A stretch of 35,317 nt of DNA from Flavobacteriaceae bacterium (lineage in GTDB: Bacteria; Bacteroidota; Bacteroidia; Flavobacteriales; Flavobacteriaceae): contig CANFHX010000029.1 in assembly GCA_947446865.1 (NCBI GenBank), forward strand, positions 1 to 35,317. The letters run 5' to 3'. The position numbers and the translations under genes are program-made. Under the pieces are notes generated by a model. The model did not search any database, was not told where the DNA came from, and worked only from the letters and a program-made list of their open reading frames with translations. Numbering within the stretch: the stretch's first letter is position 1; every line of letters starts with the position of its first letter. Shown piece after piece: positions 34,133 to 35,317 of the stretch.

Positions 34133-34324
34133 TCGGTGATGGTATTGAATATATGCAAAATTTTAAAAGAAATATGCAATAAAATTCAACCATAAAACAC
34201 AATATCTTAACATTTTATCATATTTATTACTACAATCACGCAATATTACCCAAAATGTTGCGTTATTAAAATAAAAACACTTCGCATATGTAACACCGAT
34301 ACTTAACCTTTAAAACAATAAATC

Positions 34325-35128
34325 ATGTCCAACGTTAGTATCTTTGAAAAAAAGTGGTTAGATCTTGTATTTCAAGACAAGAACCAAAAGTATGGCGCGT
34401 ACCAATTACGCTTGAATAGTGAAAGAACAACCTTCTTTGCATTCCTATTCGGAATCAGTTTTTTAGTAGGAGGAACTTTTTTATTGAGTTCTTTTAGCAC
34501 TGCACCCGATGTAATTCCTCCTGTTATTCCTATAGAGCCTACAATTCACGTTGTAGAAATCCATCCTCCAACAGAAGAAATTATACCAAAAGTAAAAACT
34601 CCTAAACCAGAAACTGCTGCGGTTAAAACTCCTGACGACAATCAGAACTACCAAGTTGCTTCTAAAGAACAGGCAGTAATTCCAGTTACTAAAACTGCGG
34701 AGGCTCCTATTGTTAATGGGCCAACTTCCCCAACAGGAACAGGAACTCCTGGTATTACAGTTATCCCTGGGCCAGGCATTGCGGTTACACCAACAATCAC
34801 TAATACTGGTCCAGTTAAACCATCCGAATTAGACAGACAACCTTCGTTTCCTGGTGGAATGAAAAATTTCTACGAATATGTTGGGCGTAATTTTGAAAAA
34901 CAAGAATTAGAAGAAGAAGAAGGAGAAACCGTACGCGTTTTAGTTTCTTTTGTTATTGAAAAAAATGGCAACATGACCGACATTGAAGTAACTCAAAGCA
35001 ATAGCCAAGCGGTGAGTAAAGAAGCCGTACGAGTTTTAAAATCTCTAAAAACCAAATGGGAACCAGGCTACAAAGACAACCAAGCACTAAGAACCCGATA
35101 CACTTTACCTATTGTAGTTCAATTGTAA
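34325..35128 (+). CDS. Energy transducer TonB family protein
   Basis: TonB proteins couple the inner-membrane proton-motive force (through ExbB/ExbD) to outer-membrane receptors. The 267-residue protein has a cytoplasmic N-terminus with KNQKYGAYQLR, a motif common in Bacteroidota TonB proteins, and one transmembrane helix (about 37-56). A proline- and threonine-rich periplasmic spacer follows (about 60-165). The C-terminal TonB domain (about 180-267) contains PSFPGGMKNFYEYVGRN and the conserved VSFVIEKNGNMTDIEV strand-turn. exbB, exbD and receptor genes are not adjacent in the window. It may be controlled by the sigma factor upstream, but no evidence shows this. Confidence 0.93.
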   Translation: MSNVSIFEKKWLDLVFQDKNQKYGAYQLRLNSERTTFFAFLFGISFLVGGTFLLSSFSTAPDVIPPVIPIEPTIHVVEIHPPTEEIIPKVKTPKPETAAVKTPDDNQNYQVASKEQAVIPVTKTAEAPIVNGPTSPTGTGTPGITVIPGPGIAVTPTITNTGPVKPSELDRQPSFPGGMKNFYEYVGRNFEKQELEEEEGETVRVLVSFVIEKNGNMTDIEVTQSNSQAVSKEAVRVLKSLKTKWEPGYKDNQALRTRYTLPIVVQL

Positions 35129-35170
35129 TTGTTAGTTATATATTTTTTTTTAAATCCCTGTTGAGAAATT

Positions 35171-35317
35171 AGACTGCCCCCAAAAAGTTAGACACTATTT
35201 GGGGGTATTTTTATGGAAAGAAAAGTAAAGTATGATTATGCGTTTAAACTTGAATGTGTAAAATTAGTTTTAGAAAAGCATTATTCTTGCAACTATGCTT
35301 CAATAGAAAAAGGTGTA
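35171..35317 (+). mobile_element. Left end of an IS3-family insertion sequence (cut by window edge)
   Basis: About 40 bases after tonB comes AGACTGCCCCCAAAAAGTTA and following bases, a terminal inverted repeat of the type found on IS3-family (IS150 group) elements. The CCCCCAAA of this end (35177-35184) pairs with TTTGGGGG (35198-35205), a hairpin that can block read-through transcription into the transposase. The exact outer boundary, target duplication and right end cannot be seen. Confidence 0.75.
35213..35317 (+). CDS. IS3-family transposase OrfA, N-terminal part
   Basis: Thirty-five codons from ATG at 35213 run to the window edge without a stop. They begin MERKVKYDYAFKLECVKLVL and continue with a segment ending YASIEKGV. 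The FKLECVKLVLEKH helix and following residues fit the start of the helix-turn-helix (leucine-zipper OrfA) protein of IS3-type elements, which binds the inverted repeats. The frame-shifted OrfB with the DDE domain would lie to the right. Whether the element is intact is unknown. Confidence 0.8.
   Translation, partial: MERKVKYDYAFKLECVKLVLEKHYSCNYASIEKGV

Larger units (their letters stand above)
33918..34324. other. Intergenic region with two repeats, sigma factor to tonB
   Basis: This 407-base spacer contains no supportable gene. It holds a nested inverted repeat (33930-34027) and copy B of the structured repeat (34080-34132). The remainder up to tonB is AT-rich, and I find no exact TAnnTTTG box close to the tonB start. 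Confidence 0.5.

Overview
The window looks like the chromosome of a Flavobacteriaceae bacterium (phylum Bacteroidota), most likely Flavobacterium or a close relative. The DNA is AT-rich. Genes lack clear Shine-Dalgarno sequences, and several are preceded by the TAnnTTTG promoter box known from this phylum. LpxC and FabZ are fused into one polypeptide, which is typical of Bacteroidota. The TonB, THUMP-like methyltransferase and TamB proteins are of Bacteroidota type. The content is mostly conserved housekeeping; I see no prophage, CRISPR array, tRNA, rRNA or defence island. One insertion sequence is cut by the right edge.

Layout. 1-435: no gene, but one copy of a structured intergenic repeat. 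436-6854 (minus): a tightly packed run tsaD, rsmE, secreted thioredoxin-fold protein, DUF4159 protein, AI-2E family permease, THUMP-like methyltransferase and a secreted protein of unknown function. 7051-11583 (plus): tamB, divergent from tsaD, apparently with a TTG start. 11746-14758 (plus): pfkA, gapA and a BadF/BadG-type N-acetylglucosamine kinase. 14843-15715 (minus): sucD. 15836-21069 (minus): a lipid A operon transcribed in the order lpxD, lpxC/fabZ, lpxA, efp, a second LpxD-family gene and an NTF2-like gene. 21179-22414 (minus): an HD-domain hydrolase. 22821-23810 (plus): a third LpxD-family gene. 23993-25498 (minus): aldehyde dehydrogenase. 25748-28168 (plus): pheT. Then a 55-residue membrane protein and corA (minus), followed by hutI, murB, a family 2 glycosyltransferase, an ECF-type sigma factor and a TonB protein (plus). 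The left end of an IS3-family element closes the window.

How the genes fit together. The envelope dominates: lipid A synthesis (lpxD/C/A plus two LpxD-like paralogues), outer-membrane assembly (TamB), peptidoglycan precursor synthesis (MurB), TonB energy transduction and a membrane glycosyltransferase. Central metabolism (pfkA, gapA, sucD, hutI) and translation (efp, pheT, tsaD, rsmE) make up most of the rest.

The observations most worth following are: (1) three LpxD-family proteins within about 8 kb, where the efp-linked copy has lost the second conserved histidine; (2) two copies of an intergenic element with conserved flanks around a hairpin whose stem differs completely in sequence but still pairs, which suggests a structured RNA or a mobile palindromic element; (3) other intergenic palindrome families (TTTGCG words, CCCTCTCC nested inside a long AT-rich inverted repeat, and ACTGAATACT/AAACTATAAAC words). 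I did not find a convincing new multi-gene system.
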